The position numbers and the translations under genes are program-made. From Botryotinia globosa (lineage: Eukaryota > Ascomycota > Leotiomycetes > Helotiales > Sclerotiniaceae), in contig RCSZ01000006.1 of NCBI GenBank assembly GCA_014898425.1, positions 1,178,001 through 1,242,000 on the forward strand: DNA of 64,000 nucleotides. Direction: 5' to 3'. This document shows positions 35,101 through 48,245 of the stretch, in pieces. The notes beneath the pieces are model-generated. The model saw only the letters and a list, made by a program, of their open reading frames with translations. It searched no databases and was not told where the DNA came from. Numbering within the stretch: the first letter of the stretch is position 1; the number at the start of each line of letters is the position of its first letter.

Positions 35101-38100
35101 GAGTCGAGGTGAAATCACATGGGTGGATGGTATGTGACATATCTAGCCCGGATCGTTCCATGCTTTGCAGCAAAACGGTTCGGAGATATATCGCTTTGGG
35201 AGTTAGCATCGGCCTTGTTGATAATTCTTCGATGCTTGAAGGAAGTTGCTAGTTGAGCACGATGATACGATTCTGAAATTTCCGTGTTAGCATGACAGTT
35301 TGGCACGCCGAGAAGCGCTTGGATACAAACCAACGAATACAATGTACATTTATTTCAACCATATGGGAATTTTCCGGTTGTCGTTCCCAGTGACCAATCA
35401 ATGACAAGAATCTCCTCTCACGTTCCGACAGTCTGGTCGAAGCGGTAGTTTCCGCACTGTCTATTCCAGTCTTGCCTGGCGGTTTCGGTAGGTATTGAGG
35501 TAGCGTGGCCGAAAGGAAACCCCTTCACTATGAAGCGACAGACGGTCTGAGTTGAGGAGGATGCGTAGCGTGATGTGATCGATGGCATCATTGACTATTT
35601 GAAAAACGTCAAAAATTCTTCAACCCGAGTGTCTTTTCGGCATAACCAGAATAACAAGTGTTGACATCTTCCTTGCAAATTGTTAGTCTCGACTCTCGAG
35701 TGCTGGAATGGTTGTTTCGAGCTCACTTACCATATCAGCAACATAAAATCTAATTATACGAGACTGAGCAACCTCCGGCTCAGTGGGCACATTGATTGCA
35801 TTCCAATTCTTCCCTTCATGTAGCTGCTAGCAGGACCACAAGTCAATCAGGTGAAAGAAACGGTTTGTCACATCTCTCGCCCTACTATTCTGGGTTCAAT
35901 CACTGAACTGGCCTGGCGTATTATCATCGACAGGTTTCCGGATCTTCTCTACTAGGCATTCAAAGAATTTCATGTAGCCACAAATTCGAGGCCATTCTCT
36001 ATGTCACAGGGCGTTTCATGAAAGGAATGCATGATCATTCCGCCCTTTAAACTCACGGGGCCCGTTAAGTAACAAGCCCAGACGTGTGAACTTTGTACCC
36101 GTGCTTTCAAATCAAATTCCCCCTTCTAATAAACAGTAAGGAGTGAATGAGTTGGGGCCTTGGAATCGGATGATGCGTGTCGGATGGAGATTTCAATTTT
36201 CTATTTCTCCTTGAAGCAAGTAGCATATTACACCCACCATCAGGTATACTTCACCGTTATCAGCCCATCCCACCACTGTCAGGTGTTCCGGAAGGCTTCC
36301 CACCGTCCTCTGCAAGTATACACGGTGCGGCTGACTTTTGGCGTTCCATTTGAAATATGAGACCGGCATTTTCCTTTGAATGCATGACCCATTTGGAATG
36401 TGCTACTTCATGTTGGCAAAGTGTCATAGGATGGATTTCATAATTTTACAAGACAGTGCTAGCGTATCTTGAACATATTGAAATAGAAGCGTAGTATGAT
36501 TTCGGAAACATAGAATACAACAACGATGAACCTTGAAGTGTCACAGTGACCATGTGCATCTGTCAGTGTCTCGTCCTTTCAGCTTTTCCCCCGCAATGAA
36601 GCTGTCAATCCAATGCATCTCATGATTTCCACCCGTAACAAGAACGTGGGTTTCTCTACATTGACATGCCAGTGAATGGTGGCTTCCCTTCTCGCTTTCG
36701 CTCCCCCTTCCTTCTTTCACATTCAAGGCGTACAAAGGTATGCTTCAGCCAAAGAGTGTGACAGTGACATCGGGATATTAATTACATAGGTAAACTAATC
36801 ACCCAATTCACAAGTTCAGAACTAGCTCAGTGGTACCAGTCTAATACTATTCGCAGCCGCAAATGTCATTTCATAGGTGCCAGGTACCTTTGTAACCAAC
36901 GCAGCGGCTATATTCTGTGTCCAATGTACTTAGGAAATGTATCTATTTCTAGTAAATTCTTCAATAATCTCCGATGTATTCGACGCCTACTTAGGTAACC
37001 AAGCAAATCAAAAATTTGTGCTAAAAACTAATGATGCCAAATAAATCAACCGACACAAGTCTTATATTGAAGGAGATTATCGGGGGCGAAGAAAAGCGGT
37101 ATGTAATTAGACCCCCTTCATCTGCATCTAGGCTTATTTGCCCCAGGATATATCCACAAGATTGCAGCCTAGAAGCCATAATAGACGTTCAGTACACATG
37201 GCATTCCAGGATGCGTCTATGACATCTCACCATCAAAGCACTTTTACAGTGCCAGAAAAAAAATCTCCAATCTTGTACTACCATCGTGTGAATCCTGACC
37301 TGTAGTTGGCAAATCATTTGGAGTCTGGCGCCAAGACCTGTTCTTGTTTATTTTTATAGGGAAATGTACGCGGCTCCTCAAGTAATGTCGAAAAAGTCTG
37401 CAGCACTAGCAGGGAGCCATAGACGAGATTCATGTAAGTCTTCGGAGCTCAAAGTTTGGAAGGGTGGTGGTGTAAGCAGACGCTCGCAACAAACCATCCT
37501 GAAGGAGGTTAATTGTAATGTATTCAGCAGGATTCCGAAATGCAGTGGTACATGACGGGCACTCCCACGATTTTTTCCTTGTCAATCTTCTGGAAGGTCC
37601 ATGGGTATAATTTAGAGTATCTGTAGAAAAGCCATCGATGGAAAAGGTGGAAAGCCACCAGATGTGGGAAAATTCAAAAACCACATCTGCCACACCCGCT
37701 TTGCTGGGAAGGGCTGCTGAAAGAAAGCTTGATGAATGGCATCGCTTATGTCTCCATCAAACCCTTCTCTTTACCATGCATACATAGAGTATGTAAAGCA
37801 TGCAGTGAGAAACTGCAATGCAACAGCCGGGTACCGAATGTGTATAGGAGAAGCGTGTTGCAGTTACGAATGTAAGCTGAAAATTCCTAGGGATGTCATG
37901 TTGTATACTATAGCGGATCTATAGTAGCTAGAAAGGTATGGTCAAAGGATTTTCGCCTTGAGTTGGATTTAAGATAGGGTTAGTAAGTATTGATGTACGA
38001 TCATCAGAATAAGGATAATGGTAATTAATCATCCTACTCGTATCATCCTACTATTGGTAGGTATAGCACTTTATATAGATCTTTCAACCCAAGATAATTT

Positions 38101-38122
38101 TTGAATTTTGAATTTATTATCT
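32127..38122. other. Gene-poor region, left part
   Basis: About 6 kb with no gene I can support; all frames on both strands are short and featureless. It contains an imperfect CCTTCGAGTGAGAA triplication (33866-33912) and a CATCCG repeat (33949-33966). A 38-codon frame at 34479-34595 begins MGTNPTWWFDDLDLTTL but has no splice or family support. The region lies upstream of flbC. Confidence 0.55.
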
Positions 38123-38282
38123 AATCTTTATAATCTTTATAATCTTTATAATCTTTATAATCTTTATAATCTTTATAATCTTTATAATCTTTATAATCTT
38201 TATAATCTTTATAATCTTTATAATCTTTATAATCTTTATAATCTTTATAATCTTTATAATCTTTATAATCTTTATAATCTTT
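38123..38282. repeat. 9-bp minisatellite AATCTTTAT
   Basis: About 18 uninterrupted copies of a 9-bp unit over 160 bp. The length is a multiple of three, so a Tyr-Asn-Leu reading frame is open through it, but it is an artefact. Confidence 0.95.
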
Positions 38283-41200
38283 TTGTAATAAATTTAATAA
38301 TTTATTTTCATTTTCATTTCCCTTTTCAATATTTTTATTAATAATAATATTTTTTTCAATTATATCAAAAAATCATTTAATAAATCTAAGATTCAAAAAC
38401 ATTTCGAGTTGAAAAATCCGTATAAAGTTCTACAGGTAGTTGGTCGTTCAGTAGGAATTTATTACTTACTGTTTATCGACATCATCATCTGCTCCAGAAA
38501 TTGATTGTATTGGCATTTCCCCTCCCCAAGCAAAAAGAAGTGATAATCGGGAGTGGGATATCATGCATGTAGAGTCGATCAATCGGATCAATTCAGGCAT
38601 TGATTACCTCGAATCTCGAGAATGTTGGTGATACGAGGAAACGGGAAGTTTCCCCCTCCTGCGCTTTTACGTTAGGCATCAGTATTCCAGGGTATGATTC
38701 CGGTTCAAATGGAGAAAGCCAAAGCCGTCTTACTGTTTTGATACTTCAGTACTTACTTACATGATACATCGTGCGTACCTACCAAAAGAATGAGACGAAG
38801 GAAGAGTAAAGAGAAGTGTCCAACAGTCAAATGCTAACTCCCGTCCAAATTGGAGATTTCCCGTTTTTCTATCCCCAGTAAAAGGCGAATGAATATATGC
38901 TTGTTCGCTCTAGGATTAATAAGGTAGGATGATCAATACTGGATTTTACTTAGCTTTCTCATTTACCCCTTCATTCACCCCGGAATTGAACGACCACTGT
39001 GCCTGTTGGAACCACTGGAAGGGTAATGATAGGGATGAGCCGTAAGCCGCGATGTGTAGCGACCGTACCCCAAAATTAAACCTGAAGCCCCCATACTAGC
39101 ACATACTATCGATCGTCCGGTCGGTCGCCTCTACCGTCGGATGATGATTGTGGAAGTGGATAGCGAGAAATACTACCCAACTCATATGTGCACATGCGAG
39201 TGATGGAGAATACTGGGCGTATACCAGTGTTGTAGATATTCAGGTACTGTGCTTCAAAATGTGGTACAGAAGAACCCAAGAACCATTGGAGAATTCCACA
39301 AATCTATCTTCTCTTGATGAGAATAGCCTTATTGGTATTTTGGAGGGGGTTACTGTGGTACCTGCCTTGTATGGATTTTCTTGCGAGTTGGTGTGTATTA
39401 CAACACCTTTACTTGGGCAGGGCACCATCTTCACTTGATTGGCACTTGTACTGCACCTTCATAAGGACACTTCGGTCTTTTCCGTGTTCACACAGTACTC
39501 ATATACAGACTTCACATAATTACATGCTTCTCTTTTCCCATTCCAATCAACTAAGGTATCGGAACATCTACAAAGTAAAATATCCCATTCTCATATCACA
39601 TCGAAGCTCAGACTCATGTAAGATAGTATCGAAATCGAGATGTAAACATTTTGAACACAGATTCAAACAAGCGGTCTAGACCCCCATCTATCACATCACA
39701 AACTCACCAGACCCCAATCAGGCAAAATAAACGATTCAGCCAATGAAACATTTCAAAGGTCACCGAGCGAACATCGCTGAACAGTGAACACCGACCCTCT
39801 ATGTCAATTATTGTGTATTTTTGGAGTTGTCTACGATGTAGCATCTTTACGTGCTCTCGCTAAGCTCAGATTTCCTCGTCTGAAAGAGTATGTCTAGCGG
39901 GTAGAGCTGAAGTTTAAAATCACGAATTAGATTCTGGGACAGTATAACAGTTTCAGGGTTATTTATTTGTGTTTACTCGGTATGCCAAGTCTTTTCGATA
40001 GACTTGGTTGATGGGTATATGGATGGGATGTTCGACAGAACAGCAGCTGAAATGTATTTCAGGATCATTAAATGCTGCCTGATCATGGAAAGGTCATCTG
40101 AGTACTTTCAGGAGATATGGAGAAGGGAAAAGGCCATTTTGTTCATTGATTTGAAGCGAAGGATGTTTTGTCGTTGTTGAGTTAGACCAAAGAAATGGAT
40201 AAGAATAGGATGTATGTCATCAAGTCACCATAGATAGATATCAAGTCAGATACTAAAATATGTAGCAGCGACGATCTACACTTGGAGGATTATCACAATA
40301 TCTGACCCCAAAATTTAGAAAATACTCATCAGCAGCTTGATGACTACTCACTATTCAAGAATCCTATCGTCTAATGAGATCCAAACCCGTTTCCATTTTA
40401 CTTTGCTCTTTCAAACACCACCACCTCCCCCCCTTCTCCCCCCCCCCCTACCCATACCCAAATCCCAGCAGTGAGTAAGCCATAAAAAACAAGCTTACAT
40501 GAAAACGAGGATCAATGTGGGTGGTCCCCGAAGCTTAAAGACGCCAATCAATTAGACCCCTGGTCAGTGCATCCCAAAATTCCAGATTGGTCCTTTTCTT
40601 TTCTTTTCTTTTTTGTCTCGAGGAAACATTTTTATCTTCTTAGATTTGAGATTTTTGAGTCTTGACTAAGATGTATTGTTTTGTACTGTATACCTATGTT
40701 TTAGACCAAAAATACTTGACTATTTACCTAGGTGAGTAAGTTCCTTGTCAAGCGTTTGCTAGACAGGAACAAATACAAATACTTATAGTAACTCAACACA
40801 AGTACATACCGTGAAGGCGAGTAAAAAAAAGAAGGAAATATAACGATGGTGATAAATATAATGATACGATCGATGAATATCGAAAATGAACACGAACACG
40901 ACACCATCCTAATGAAGTACAAGCTTCAAGTATCTCGGATGTTTTCTTTTGTCACTCACCACACATGTCTTTGACAACTACCCAAATTGTCTTGGTACTA
41001 TCCCAAGAAAACCACATTCGAGGGCGCCACCTATGTTTTTTATTCGTTCAAGAAGCGCTTGGGAAATGACAGAATCTAGAGTATACGTATAATCATACTC
41101 ATACTCATACTTATACGACAATTCCCAAATATGACAGAAAACATCCCAGATCATCGCAATCGATACTGACATACATGGCCCTGGTCTTGTAACTGCAGGC

Positions 41201-43402
41201 TGCATATTTTCTCGAGTCCGATGGTCATGCCCAGATCTTTTCCCATTCTCCGAATGCTGTACAGGATGAAGCAAGAGAGACGCACGACGGGAAAATTGGT
41301 GTACAACGTGAACAATGAGACGTAGGAGAACAAATGTTACGACTTGAAGGGTCTAGTCTATTGACTTTTCGTACACCCAAGCTTATTACTTACTATTCAT
41401 TCATGTAAGATTCTAGGATTTTAGGATAGGCTAATCGCTAGATACCTAAAATATATATATATATATATATATATGGTAATCATTTCGAATGAGAATAACC
41501 AAATAACAAGTTGTTGTTTTTTCGTATCATATGCATCGTGAAAAAAAGAAGCTATAGCCAGTTTGATCTCACACCAGCCAGAAGTCTGGAAATCCTTAAT
41601 TTGAGCATTAGAATCAAGACGTGCAGGTCAAACTGACATTTCCTCCCCCCCCCAAGTTCCCAAGGTTAATTTTTTCTTATTCATCCTGTTTTTCGCACGC
41701 CTTGGCTTCAAGCCGCCCGAGCTAAATAGCTCAGCCAGAACGCCTTTGGGACATACTCGCATACGCCCGAAAAAAATGCTGGGGGGAAATCCTGGTAACT
41801 GAGCATGGGGAACGATGAGTTGAACTGTATCATTCCAGGCGAGACCTCTTTCAGTAATCGCGTGGTTTTGAGCCGACGGGGTCATTATTGGTATGGGGAT
41901 ATTGGTATGAGCTCGAAGAATACCATCAGAGTAGGTAGTGGGACAAGAGCGACTAGTAAATAGATATTGTGAAGCTATTCAGCAATACCATACGATAATT
42001 GGTAATACTATACAATACCGTCTCTGGTGCTCTCCACGGAGAACTCCCAGTATCTGTCCCGTCTTTTCATCATATGATAGAAAAGTCAAGCTTTTCATTA
42101 GCTACAAAGTAGAAGAAACGATCAAAAGCAATGTGATGCATATCTTACCAAGTGCAATCCTTGTTAATCGCATAAAAGAAAGAAAGAAGGAAAAAAGAGA
42201 CATAGGAAACATTTGATGATTAAAGGGGAAATAAAATGAATAAATAAGATCCAATCAATATGAGGACGAATAGGTATTCCCCTCTCTTGATAACTGTACG
42301 ATCGTAGTACAATACAATTTTATAAATGAACGGTATCTATCTATGCCTATACCTACCTAGAAGAAGAATAAGAAAGTAGAATATTGAATGCGAACATCCG
42401 AGGTCGGAATACCTCTATCACTCTGAAGAACGTAAGCACTTTAAAATTATTCAGCAGCAGCAGCAGCAGCAGCAACCCTTGAAAATGTCAGAAACATAGC
42501 AAAGCACAGCTGTCGAAATTCGGGTCCAACTCCAATTCCAGAGCTGCTGTTGAATCAAGTATAGAAAGACGAGACGAGGCGAGACGAGACGAGACGAAGC
42601 GAAGAGAATGATTTGATCCCTAATCCATCGATCCTATATTCATAATTCCATCATATTATCTGAGATCTTAAAAATTCAACCCTATGTCACTTCGTCAAAT
42701 GATATAAGTGACAAACCCCTTCGTTCGATCTCATCTTGGATCCAGCTTGCCTACTCGTCCGATCTACCTGTGACTCTGCTGCTCTTTCACACATTCGGAC
42801 GTCAGTACATATACATCCTACATACAGCTGGACGTCGCATATGGGATCCGGATATCCCCTACTAGACCCAGACCGGTATCGAAAGGAACCGGATCAGCAA
42901 CAAGCAGCAACCGAAGATCGCAAATAATAATTATATCAAAGACGACCGACCTACTTGCACGTAAACAATCTGTCATATCCAGCAAATCATTCCGTCGTCA
43001 ACCAATCGAATGACGCAAAGAATGGAAAATCAAATCAATATCACACTATACTAGAACGGAATCCTATCACCCCAATATTCCTTGAACTACTCTCCATCGA
43101 GAAATAATAACCTGAAACCTTGAAGCTTCGCCCAATCTCCAGACTCCAAAGCTACTCCGCATACTACTACTATCTGTAATCTATCACTCCTCGACAACCC
43201 TTAAGCATCTATCTAATAAGCATCTAACATTTAAACCTACCAACCCTCGATCCTTACCGCATCCCTCGCTCCATCGACTCTCGGTCCCAATCAATCGCAG
43301 TCGCAGGACCCCATGTCTTTTTCCACTCTAGTCTAATATTTCATATGATCCCTTAGCCTTATTAGCTCCCATGAGCTCGGAGGTACCCTGGGCAGCCATA
43401 TG
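38283..43402. other. Gene-poor region, right part
   Basis: About 5 kb with no supported gene. It holds a C-run (40430-40449), (TA)n at 41450-41475, and an imperfect GAGAC tract near 42570-42600. A CAG run of seven lies at 42454-42475. Many pyrimidine-rich tracts occur from 42980 on. Confidence 0.55.
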
Positions 43403-44588
43403 ACACTAAATTAATCTAATCGCCCCAAACCGCGAAACTCTCTTTTATATTTTATTTTGGCAATACAGGAATAGCTGGGACTCCTGGGACACCTGGGACA
43501 CCTGGGACTTCTGGGACTCCTGGGACTCCTGAAAGCTCCTCTAGCCTTATACTAGTGCACTTCCCCTTATCATTTTTACTTTTACCATTCGACCAGCGAG
43601 CTCAACATCGAGTTGATAGCATTGCATTTATTTGATATATTATATTGGTCTATACACAATACAATACCACGTAGTTTAGTTATATTCCTGGTTACATTAT
43701 TTCTATATCTATTTCTTTATTTCTTTATTCTTATACATCTCCGTTTCTCCAATCCATCATCTATATTCAATTTGCCAACGACTTTGATTGATTATCTATT
43801 TATTCACTTGATCCAAACCATTCCCCCCGTCCCTAAGCGGTACTCCCTTTACCACGAGGTCGCCCGGGAAAGTTAACCAAATCAAATCGATCAAGCATTA
43901 AACCACCATTAAAAGGACTGCTTCACCCCTCCAGCTCTGACCAGGAAAGATCCAGCCAAACCCATCTGCAACCCACACTTCCCTACCCTACGAAAGTCCA
44001 CATACCACACCACACCACACTACTCCACCAGCACAGACCATTTCCCAGACCCAATAACCTACATAAATCAAGCAGACGCCTCCCCGGCCGCCATCCAGGT
44101 GATCGACAACTCCACATTCTCCATTCCAGTAAATACACTACCAAAATCCCTAACGAACCGACGAGATTTGACTGATCTCTTGATCTCCAATATCCCACCG
44201 TCTTTTGGGCTCAAATCCATCCATATATCCATCCATTCAAAAATCAGAGGCTTCCTCAAGTTATTCAAAAAGATCAAGAGAGCTCTTTAACTCAAAAGTA
44301 TTCCTTCTTACTCGATTCTTCTTCTCTTGCGTCGTCACAATCACCTATCACATCTACAATCACAAGCAAAGTAAAGCAAAACAAGTTAGGAAAAGAAGGA
44401 AATCTTCCCACTCCCCATTTTTCACTACTTCTTCCCTCGTTCCCTCGCCTCGGTTGTGCATCTACCCGTCCGGACCAAGTACTTTTCACACGCGACAAAG
44501 TGAAATTGGTGATTTACGGCAAAAGTAAGGAGCCGTCATTATTTTATATCCTTCATCGTGGACTTTCCAATAATCTACCACGATTATC
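43403..44588 (+). promoter_or_regulatory. Probable long 5' leader of flbC, free of upstream ATGs
   Basis: No ATG occurs on the + strand between the ATG at 43400-43402 and the flbC start at 44589, a span of 1,186 bases. ATGs are frequent farther upstream (43313, 43344, 43374, 43400). The stretch is rich in C and T and low in G. This is what a transcribed leader under selection against upstream start codons looks like; transcription itself is inferred. Confidence 0.5.
43476..43530 (+). repeat. 9-bp tandem repeat TGGGACWCC
   Basis: Six units with minor variation. One frame reads Gly-Thr-Pro repeats, but it has no ATG and no continuation, so it is treated as non-coding repeat. Confidence 0.85.
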
Positions 44589-45987
44589 ATGGAGACCGTC
44601 AGCTTTACAGCTCGCCGGCCCGCCGCATCCAATCTTCCCAACTTCCAGCTTCCCCCTCCAGAACCCCTTGGAATGCACCATCACAAATATCAACAACAAT
44701 CCAACAACTATATTCACGGAACCACAAACAGTTCTTCCCAGCCTGTTCCTGCTGTCGTCAACAATATATTAACGCCTCCAGCTGGCGTTCCGCATGACGG
44801 CTTAAGTCCTCTTGCATCCAGCGTCAACAGTGGTAGCTCGGGTAGTTCAACGGCCGGCGTACCTCCCTATCAACCTTCAGCTTTCTGGCCAAATACTCAG
44901 TCTGGAAACAACTTCGCATTTAGTTCTGCGCCACCGATGAGTGCGCCTTATGCTCAGCAACAACAACAGCAGAGTTATATGAGTAGACCACTATATTCGC
45001 CCTCCATGAGTAGCTATCCAGGGTCACGAATTCCCCATTCTCCTACTTCATCAGAAGGACTGCCACCACCTACCTTTGAGAGCCTTCCTCCCTTCTCTAC
45101 CGGAGTCCCAATGTCTGGTTCAGGTGGACAACAACAGAATCTCCCCACTCTTGCACCACAAAACTCCCAGCAGCAACATATGACCAGTCACAATCTTATG
45201 AACCTTCATCAATCCTCCTCTCAATCACCCCAACAGGGCAACGTGCCAGCCCCCGATAACTATGGCGGACGCGCACCTCCAACTCCAAACTACTACCCCC
45301 CCTCATCCACCCCTCAACAATCAAATTTCCCCGCCTATGCCCAACAATCACCTACACAACAATCTCCGAATTCCTCCTCCGCCCCTTCCAACCGCATCTC
45401 TCCCATCCAAACTCATCACTCGCATTCTTCCATGGGCGCACCTCACCAAGGCTATCCTTCCCGTCCTTCATACTCACATTACAATCTCCCCACCTTGGCC
45501 GCACCTATCATGTCGAACGTTCACCAACCTGGTAGTCAGATGGCACTCCTTGGTGGAATGGGCAATATGGGATATCAACAAATGCCGGGACCAATGTATG
45601 GCAGCCATCATCCTCAACAGATGCCTCAAAATGACCGTCCATTTAAATGCGATCAGTGTCCGCAATGTTTCAACCGCAACCACGATTTGAAACGTCATAA
45701 ACGTATTCATTTATCTGTGAAGCCATTCCCATGCGGTCATTGCGAAAAGAGTTTCTCGAGAAAAGATGCATTAAAGGTTTGTATTCCTTCCCTTCAATAT
45801 GTTTATCCTTCATCACAGACTAACCCCAAACCAGAGACACATACTCGTCAAAGGCTGCGGAACAAAGGCTGCAAATGGCGCTGCGAATACCAATAGAGGT
45901 TCTCAATCACCTGTCGATAAATCTGAGATCTTGAGTGATTCCACCAACGACGAGAGCCCGGAGTTGGTAAAGAAGGAATTGTCATAA
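44589..45987 (+). CDS. flbC: C2H2 zinc-finger transcription factor, FlbC type
   Basis: Two exons, 44589-45776 and 45835-45987, give 446 residues. The N-terminal three quarters is a Pro/Ser/Gln-rich activation-type region with a Gln run (about residues 124-129). Two adjacent C2H2 fingers lie at about residues 354-405: FKCDQCPQCFNRNHDLKRHK and FPCGHCEKSFSRKDALKRHI, then LVKGCGTK. The histidine after KDALK is supplied only by exon 2 (LK|RHILVKGCG), confirming the splice. This finger pair is the one in Aspergillus FlbC, which acts upstream of brlA in conidiation; the link is by family. The tail ends SPELVKKELS, acidic then basic. The gene sits after a 12.5 kb gene-poor tract and an ATG-free leader, suggesting complex control. 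Confidence 0.88.
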
Positions 45988-47423
45988 GAACGTGACAATT
46001 TTTTCTCATGACTTGTCGATTTCTTTTCTTTTCTTTTGCTGAAATGAAAATTTCAACAATATGGCAAGCACACACTACAAATGCAAACCAATGTGCAAGC
46101 CTGGGTCGGCGGATGGGTATTCATTCGGCGCCTTGACACTAAAGGATATGGGCGTTCGGAATCTATTTGGAAGATATGCGGTTGGATAGGATGGTTAGGG
46201 ATGAGGATGATGTGGGATATAACTTATACTGTACGGCTGGGCGGACATCTCCTTTCGAATAGGACAACACACAACTCTAAGAAAGTTGAAGATGAGGTCG
46301 GTGGCGTTGTTATGTGGTTCTCTTTGAGCATGGTCATGAAATCTTGAGCGTTTTGACCGATGTCTTTCTATTTTTTTTATTTTTTTTTATTTTTTTTCTA
46401 CAAAAAAATGCCAGAAACTGGGCCTTGGTGTGGAATGTAGTATCGTATCAGAGTTTGTTTCGGAGTTGCGGATTTGTCGATATGTCTGTACGACATCTCG
46501 ATTTGGGCGGGATGGAAATGAATGGGTACCTGGCTCCGATGGGACAGCATTGGGAAGCGAGATGCGAAATGGAACCTGGGTGGAGCTTTGGCGTGGGAAT
46601 CGATTCGGTAAATACCTTTGAATGCGTTTTGCTTGTATGTTTATCTTCTATATTCAATTTGGGGGATGGAGAGTGAGAAGTCTCTTTTCTTCCCCCATTT
46701 ACTCTTCTATTTTTTTTGTATCTCCTTGCCCTGTTGGGCGATGAGCATACGATGCGGGGATAGGTGATGGGTGCGTTTTGCACGCTTGATCGCGCGTTCA
46801 CGTTGCGGATTGGGTTCCATCTATGATATTAGCGGGAAGGGGGTTGGGTGAAGAAGGATTTCTTGGAGCAAGCTAGCTAGCGATATCAGATTTTGATCAT
46901 TTTACTTTTTGTGCCTGAGAATCTATCACATCATCTCAATCCAGGTCAAACCAACACAAATTGTGAAATGGATTGCGGATAGCGAGATTCGTAAGGTGAT
47001 TATATGGTTTGAATAGTGTCGGCTCATTGTTTGACTCTTTTATACCTATCGGCAATCGACGAATAGATTGGTTGATTCGATTCTGCTAGCTTTTCTTCTT
47101 CCAGCCTCGATATTTCTTAGACTCTACAATAAATGGACTTGCTTGCTGCAGAAATAATTGAATGATTGTGGATTATATTGTGGCTACTTGCTAGGTATTA
47201 GGTATGTATGATCTGATTGTAAGATGTGGATGAGAGAGATGGGGGGGTTCTGGCAAGGTATTTGTTAGGTAGGTATTTATTGGTGAAGTAGTTGAGAGTG
47301 GAAGGAAGATGTGATGGAGATGAGATGGAAGATGAGATGGATACTAACTCTATGTAACTCTTATTACAAAACCGAGAGAGAAAGGAAAAGAAATTGTAAG
47401 GAAAGAGTAAAGAAAGAGGATAA
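45988..47423. other. 3' flank of flbC
   Basis: Includes T-runs at 46371-46400 and probably the flbC 3' UTR. No supported gene. Confidence 0.55.
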
Positions 47424-47441
47424 GAATAAAATAAAAATAAA

Positions 47442-47472
<31 letters not shown>

Positions 47473-47602
47473 TAAAAATAAAAATAAAAATAAAAATAAA
47501 AATAAAAATAAAAATAAAAATAAAAATAAAAATAAAAATAAAAATAAAAATAAAAATAAAAATAAAAATAAAAATAAAAATAAAAATAAAAATAAAAATA
47601 AA

Positions 47603-47633
<31 letters not shown>

Positions 47634-47698
47634 TAAAAATAAAAATAAAAATAAAAATAAAAATAAAAATAAAAATAAAAATAAAATAAAAAATAAAA
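47424..47698. repeat. Hexanucleotide array (TAAAAA)n
   Basis: About 275 bp of near-perfect TAAAAA units with a few 5-base slips. On the minus strand it reads Phe-Ile-Phe-Ile or Phe-Tyr-Phe-Tyr, which is an artefact. Confidence 0.95.
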
Positions 47699-47818
47699 GT
47701 TAAGAATATTAAAGATTGTGACGAATGTCACGTGACATCCTAGTTCAAGACTAGCTCGAACTAAGATTATATAAGAGATAAAGAGATCGCTTAAAGATCT
47801 CTTTATCACAGCGAGTTC

Positions 47819-48245
47819 TTACTGATGCTTTTGCGAAGAATTTGAACACGGAAGATTCAATTTACTCACCATGCCTTCCTTAGTAGGATGTGTGGACATC
47901 CAGTTTTTACTCGGCCGTTGGGTCAAATGCGGGTATATGAAAAATACCTTCTGAGAGACACATAAGGCGTCGTCTCTCACAATGACAAGCTCATACAGAT
48001 CGTCCGTATAGTATCGAAACTGCGCGCCAACAAGCGGGCTGAAAGTCATACATTCATGGTATTCCTGATCTTCCCAGACTCGAGGAAGAGGGCCAGCTTC
48101 GGTGGCACCGTAGGCTGTGTAAATCGGGACCACAGAATTTATCTTGTTCGAGATGATGCATGAGCTAAAGGCAGAACCACACCAGATGACATGGTCGTGA
48201 TGGTCTAGTTTTCGGAGTCCTAGATATTCGGGGTTTTTGATTTTA
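47819..48245 (-). pseudogene. Fragment of an AMP-binding (adenylating) enzyme gene
   Basis: On the minus strand the frame from about 48245 reads LDHHDHVIWCGSAFSS, NKINSVVPIYTAYGATEAGP, MTFSPLVGAQFRYY, DDLYELVIVRDDA, then THPTKEGM. YTAYGATEAGP is the core A5-type adenylation motif (ATP/adenylate binding). DLYELVIVRD and HPTKEG are typical of fungal NRPS-like/carboxylate-reductase-type adenylation domains. A GTGAGT donor follows KEGM, but the expected next exon (W-x-Y-x-G-R-x-D-D) is absent: 120 bp on lies the hexanucleotide array. Upstream of 48245 the sequence turns AT-rich and loses similarity. Both ends of the domain are therefore missing. The remaining piece has no internal stop. Confidence 0.7.

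Noticed and set aside
36820..36900. tRNA-like AGCTCAGTGGTA box
   Set aside because: The D-arm-like motif is present, but no T-arm GGTTCGA-type box or closing acceptor stem follows at the right distance.
38108..38341. Open frame encoding Tyr-Asn-Leu repeats
   Set aside because: It exists only because the 9-bp repeat unit is a multiple of three; no start context, flanking coding signal or family.
43441..43635. Collagen-like Gly-Thr-Pro frame
   Set aside because: No ATG and a short run only; better explained as a 9-bp repeat in a leader.
44099..44290. Small upstream frame in the flbC leader
   Set aside because: It starts with GTG, not ATG, and has no support as a peptide.
46081..46676. Trp/Gly/Met-rich frames downstream of flbC
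   Set aside because: No domain, overlapping alternatives in several frames, and position consistent with 3' UTR.
47198..47809. 203-codon minus frame rich in Phe, Ile and Tyr
   Set aside because: Produced by the TAAAAA array, not a membrane protein.
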